DNA of 64,000 bases from Burkholderia sp. S171 (GTDB lineage Bacteria; Pseudomonadota; Gammaproteobacteria; Burkholderiales; Burkholderiaceae): assembly GCF_009766085.1 (NCBI RefSeq), contig NZ_LMUF01000064.1, positions 119,085-183,084 on the forward strand, read 5' to 3'. The position numbers were made by a program, and so were the translations under genes. The notes under the pieces are model-generated. The model had not been told where the DNA came from. It saw nothing but the letters and a program-made list of their open reading frames with translations, and did not search any database. Shown here one piece after another: positions 61,797 to 64,000 of the stretch (position 1 is the first letter of the stretch; every line of letters starts with the position of its first letter).

Positions 61797-62201
61797 ATGT
61801 TGCAAGCTCATTGCGTCAATTTATCGGTACTGGACCTTGATGCGGTCAGTCGGTGGTACGAGAACACGTTGAATTTCACCCGTGTGTCCAGAACGGCCTA
61901 TCCTGAGATGGGCCTCGAGATTGCCTTCCTGCGCCAAGGCGAATTCGAGATTGAGTTGATCAGCTTCGCGGGCTCTGTGAGAGAGGCCGACCATCCCGAT
62001 CCGCCAAAGCATGCACGGGTACGCGGCATCACACATTTTGCGTTTCGCGTGGCCGATATCGACGAAATGATCAACGAGTTGACCCGCAAAGAGGTTCCGG
62101 TTCTGTGGGGCCCAAAGACCTACGACGAACATCGCATGAAGGTGATCTTTGTGCGCGACCCGGAGGGAAACCTTGTCAAGTTCGTCGAGCGTCTTGCATA
62201 G
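61797..62201 (+). CDS. VOC-family enzyme
   Basis: 134 aa; AGGAG before the ATG. The first module starts MLQAHCVNLSVLDLDAVSRWYENTLNF (metal His5) and the second has ITHFAFRVADIDEMINEL and VIFVRDPEGNLVKFVER, with Glu as fourth ligand. Such proteins include isomerases, lyases and extradiol-like dioxygenases. With the PuuE-like enzyme and DoxX protein it forms a short operon. Substrate unknown. Confidence 0.88.
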   Translation: MLQAHCVNLSVLDLDAVSRWYENTLNFTRVSRTAYPEMGLEIAFLRQGEFEIELISFAGSVREADHPDPPKHARVRGITHFAFRVADIDEMINELTRKEVPVLWGPKTYDEHRMKVIFVRDPEGNLVKFVERLA

Positions 62202-62419
62202 CTTGCTCTCATATTCGCCTTTTTGCGCGGCCGACGTCCAAGGAAAGAATTTCCCGGATTGATCGTAAATCAACGTTGGTAAGTACGGTCAAGTTGATTA
62301 CAGTGAACACGCGACTGAGTTGCTCATAACCGTTCTACGATGTTGGTGCATGTGTTCGAAACGGCGAGTGGCGTCGGACATGTAATGGATGGCGGCACGT
62401 CAAATTAGGGAGAAAGACA

Positions 62420-62785
62420 ATGCTTAAAAAGACATCGAGTGCAATCATTTGTATGGTGTACTTATTATATGCAGATGAAGCAATGGCTCAGCAGCAGGTG
62501 CAACAATATGTGGTCACCTACGTCGAGGTGAGCCCGGCAAAGAAGCTGGCCGCAGAGACGCTACTGGTTCGGTACGCAGAGTATGGCCGTGACCAAAGGG
62601 GAGCCACTCGGTTCGAGTTCCAAGCCGAACGTGGAGTTCCCAATCACTACGTGATTTGGCAAGTCTGGAACTCTGCTGACGACTACCTGAACTATAGAAA
62701 CGAATCCACGACGCGCGCCTGGTTGAGTCAGCTTCAACCACTTCTTGCCGCACCGCTCGACGATCGGCTCGGCGCACCGCTGTAA
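62420..62785 (+). CDS. Small exported ABM-domain-like protein, first of a pair
   Basis: 121 aa; AGGGAGA before the ATG. Leader MLKKTSSAIICMVYLLYADEAMA. The mature part, QQYVVTYVEVSPAKKLAAETLLVRYAEYGRDQRGATRFEFQAERGVPNHYVIWQVWNSADDYLNYRNE, fits a ferredoxin-like antibiotic-biosynthesis-monooxygenase (ABM) domain, normally cytoplasmic and used in oxygenation of aromatic rings without cofactor. Export is unusual. It is separated from its homologue by 51 bases. Confidence 0.75.
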   Translation: MLKKTSSAIICMVYLLYADEAMAQQQVQQYVVTYVEVSPAKKLAAETLLVRYAEYGRDQRGATRFEFQAERGVPNHYVIWQVWNSADDYLNYRNESTTRAWLSQLQPLLAAPLDDRLGAPL

Positions 62786-62836
62786 ATCGACGTTATCCGC
62801 GTTCACCCTGAAGCGAACACCTGGAGCAAGACGAAA

Positions 62837-63268
62837 ATGCGCAATTTTTTTTACTGGGTGCTTCCGCTATTGGCTTTGTCCGTATGCAGCATGACTGCGT
62901 ACGCTGACGAGAGCGACGCTACCCTGCTGGTCGTAACGCACGTTGACCTGCTACCTGACACTGTCATTCCGAACAGCGTGGAACAAGGTGTTCAGTTTTT
63001 GAAAAAGTATGTCGATGAGTCCCGAGGGAGCGTCGGCTCGGAGTATGCCAACTTGATTACTTGGGCGCCCACGACCAACCACTTTCAGGTCATCGAAGTT
63101 TGGCAAAACCAACGGACTTACGACGAGCATCTCGCGTCGCAGTCGACCATCAATTTCCGTACGAACATACAAGCGTTGATCGGTTCACCGTATGACGCGC
63201 GTGTCTATTCTTCCGTTCGAGGGCAAGGCCGCATACCCGTGAGCGATCCGACGGTTTCCCCCTTTTAA
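62837..63268 (+). CDS. Small exported ABM-domain-like protein, second of a pair
   Basis: 143 aa. Leader ends near MTAYA. The mature part ATLLVVTHVDLLPDTVIPNSVEQGVQFLKKYVDESRGSVGSEYANLITWAPTTNHFQVIEVWQNQRTYDEHLAS has the same layout as the preceding protein, including the final VIEVW / VIWQVW strand. The two are low-identity paralogues. The C-terminus is extended with VSDPTVSPF. In the neighbourhood it might be an auxiliary binder or enzyme for a periplasmic aromatic intermediate. Confidence 0.75.
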   Translation: MRNFFYWVLPLLALSVCSMTAYADESDATLLVVTHVDLLPDTVIPNSVEQGVQFLKKYVDESRGSVGSEYANLITWAPTTNHFQVIEVWQNQRTYDEHLASQSTINFRTNIQALIGSPYDARVYSSVRGQGRIPVSDPTVSPF

Positions 63269-63309
63269 CCTAAGCTTAACTTCTGCGACCGCCATCGCTT
63301 GTAAATACC

Positions 63310-63819
63310 ATGACCAACACATCACTCACGCCGACTAAAAATACCGAGGCCATGCGCAGCACCGTCGAATCGCTTGCTTCCGCGAAGGGGCCGACCATAT
63401 TTCAAATATGTCCGCAGTTGCCGAAAAAGGGCCGCACGGACACGCCTCTTGCCGCGACCGAATTGATGAGCGTAGTTATCAAGACTTATGCCGCGGATGG
63501 CGAGAACGAGTTGCATGCGCATCCGAATGAAGATCATGTCTTCATTGTGTTGCAGGGGGAGGCTGGATTTCATGGCCCTCGCGGTGAAACCCACACTGTT
63601 GGTAGGCATGGGGGCATTTTGCTGCCACGGGGAACGCTTTATTGGTTTAAAGCGATCGGCGAAATTCCGCTTGTCATGCTTAGGGTCGGTGCGGTGACCG
63701 ATTTGGCAGCCGACCCGCTCGCGCGAATCGATGAGCACGGCAATCCTTTCGACGGTTATTCACAGGCCAACAAGCAGGTGGATGTGCAAATGCACGAGCC
63801 GCCCTTGTTCTTCGAATGA
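63310..63819 (+). CDS. Single-domain cupin protein
   Basis: 169 aa. The cupin core spans about 50-130. The first motif is ENELHAHPNEDHVFIVLQGEAGFHGPRG, with two His and a Glu as probable metal ligands. The second motif FKAIGEIPLVMLRVG lacks the usual His. It may act as an isomerase, decarboxylase or lyase. The ATG is 41 bases after the preceding stop, without a strong ribosome site. It is the last clear gene of the island before a suspected insertion sequence. Confidence 0.8.
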   Translation: MTNTSLTPTKNTEAMRSTVESLASAKGPTIFQICPQLPKKGRTDTPLAATELMSVVIKTYAADGENELHAHPNEDHVFIVLQGEAGFHGPRGETHTVGRHGGILLPRGTLYWFKAIGEIPLVMLRVGAVTDLAADPLARIDEHGNPFDGYSQANKQVDVQMHEPPLFFE

Positions 63820-63919
63820 CCTGGAGCGGCGCATGAATGTGTTGAGCGATTTCCTGCGTTGAAACACCGGACTCGTCCCGAGTAGGTTCACGCTTATCTC
63901 GTGAAGAGGAGACGCAGTA

Positions 63920-64000
63920 TTAGGGAAGGTCTGAACAACTCATTTTCAGCCTGACTGTTCGCCACATTCGAAATTGGTAGGTCTCGAAAGTCGTTTTAGC
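63920..64000 (+). mobile_element. Possible left end of an IS5-family element
   Basis: A TTAG (YTAR-type target) at 63920-63923 is followed by GGAAGGTCTGAACAACTC, which resembles IS5-family terminal repeats known from Burkholderia-group genomes. The window ends 77 bases later, before any transposase can be read. Between the cupin stop (63819) and this point nothing else is recognised. Confidence 0.35.

Noticed and set aside
1..64000. tRNA, rRNA, CRISPR array, prophage or replication origin
   Set aside because: Looked for cloverleaf-like ends, regular repeats with spacers and phage structural genes; none was seen by eye.

Overview
The window looks like part of a Burkholderiaceae genome, probably the Paraburkholderia/Caballeronia group. 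Evidence: high GC with strong third-position bias, three intact and one broken trimeric porin of the burkholderial type, many IclR/LysR/TetR-regulated catabolic clusters, and the mix of MFS, SSS and porin genes typical of a secondary replicon. No rRNA, tRNA, CRISPR array or replication origin was seen. All calls come from reading the sequence; family names are recognition from memory, not database results.

Layout. 1-7.3 kb: end of an unidentified gene, an overlapping AttH/FtsX/LolD-like ABC operon, a methyltransferase, and an orphan sensor kinase preceded by what looks like a collapsed response-regulator gene. 7.4-8.7 kb: a porin whose signal peptide is out of frame with the best start unless one A is removed from an A6 tract. 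8.7-14.0 kb: an unknown small gene plus bamA-like and lptD-like genes in one operon, outside either gene's usual context. 15.3-16.4 kb: a second porin. 16.5-22.4 kb: an IclR-linked cluster around a cupin resembling 2,4'-dihydroxyacetophenone dioxygenase, with an MFS exporter divergent from it. 22.4-39.9 kb: mixed accessory genes: TIGR02594-like protein, VOC, MAPEG-like, hydrolases, a SufR-like regulator divergent from an MFS gene, a FecR/DUF6600 surface protein, a GT4/deacetylase pair, alanine dehydrogenase, MHS-type MFS. 40.1-40.9 kb: a scar where an IS110-family remnant abuts a porin C-terminus. 40.9-45.0 kb: a NemR-like electrophile-response operon (aldehyde dehydrogenase, Old Yellow Enzyme, DJ-1/PfpI, TetR) with two matching operators.

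45.4-63.8 kb is a compound catabolic island for an unidentified, probably carboxylated or esterified small molecule. Its first operon encodes a gentisate-dioxygenase-like cupin, DapA-like aldolase, AhpD-like protein, ornithine-cyclodeaminase-family protein and AAHS-type MFS. A LysR gene follows. The second block has an NMT1-like protein without signal peptide, a DUF485/SSS symporter pair, a two-cysteine Asp/Glu-racemase-type enzyme, and an exported protein that fuses an NMT1-type binding domain to an esterase. A porin and a helix-turn-helix/citrate-synthase-like protein with altered catalytic residues come next. The latter is divergent from a deacetylase-DoxX-VOC operon across a TTGAT/ATCAA repeat array. 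Two small exported ABM-like proteins and a cupin close the island. A likely IS5-type left end begins just before the window stops.

Most unusual items: the binding-protein/esterase fusion, the probable citrate-synthase-derived regulator, the bamA/lptD operon, the response-regulator remnant and the frame-broken porin start.
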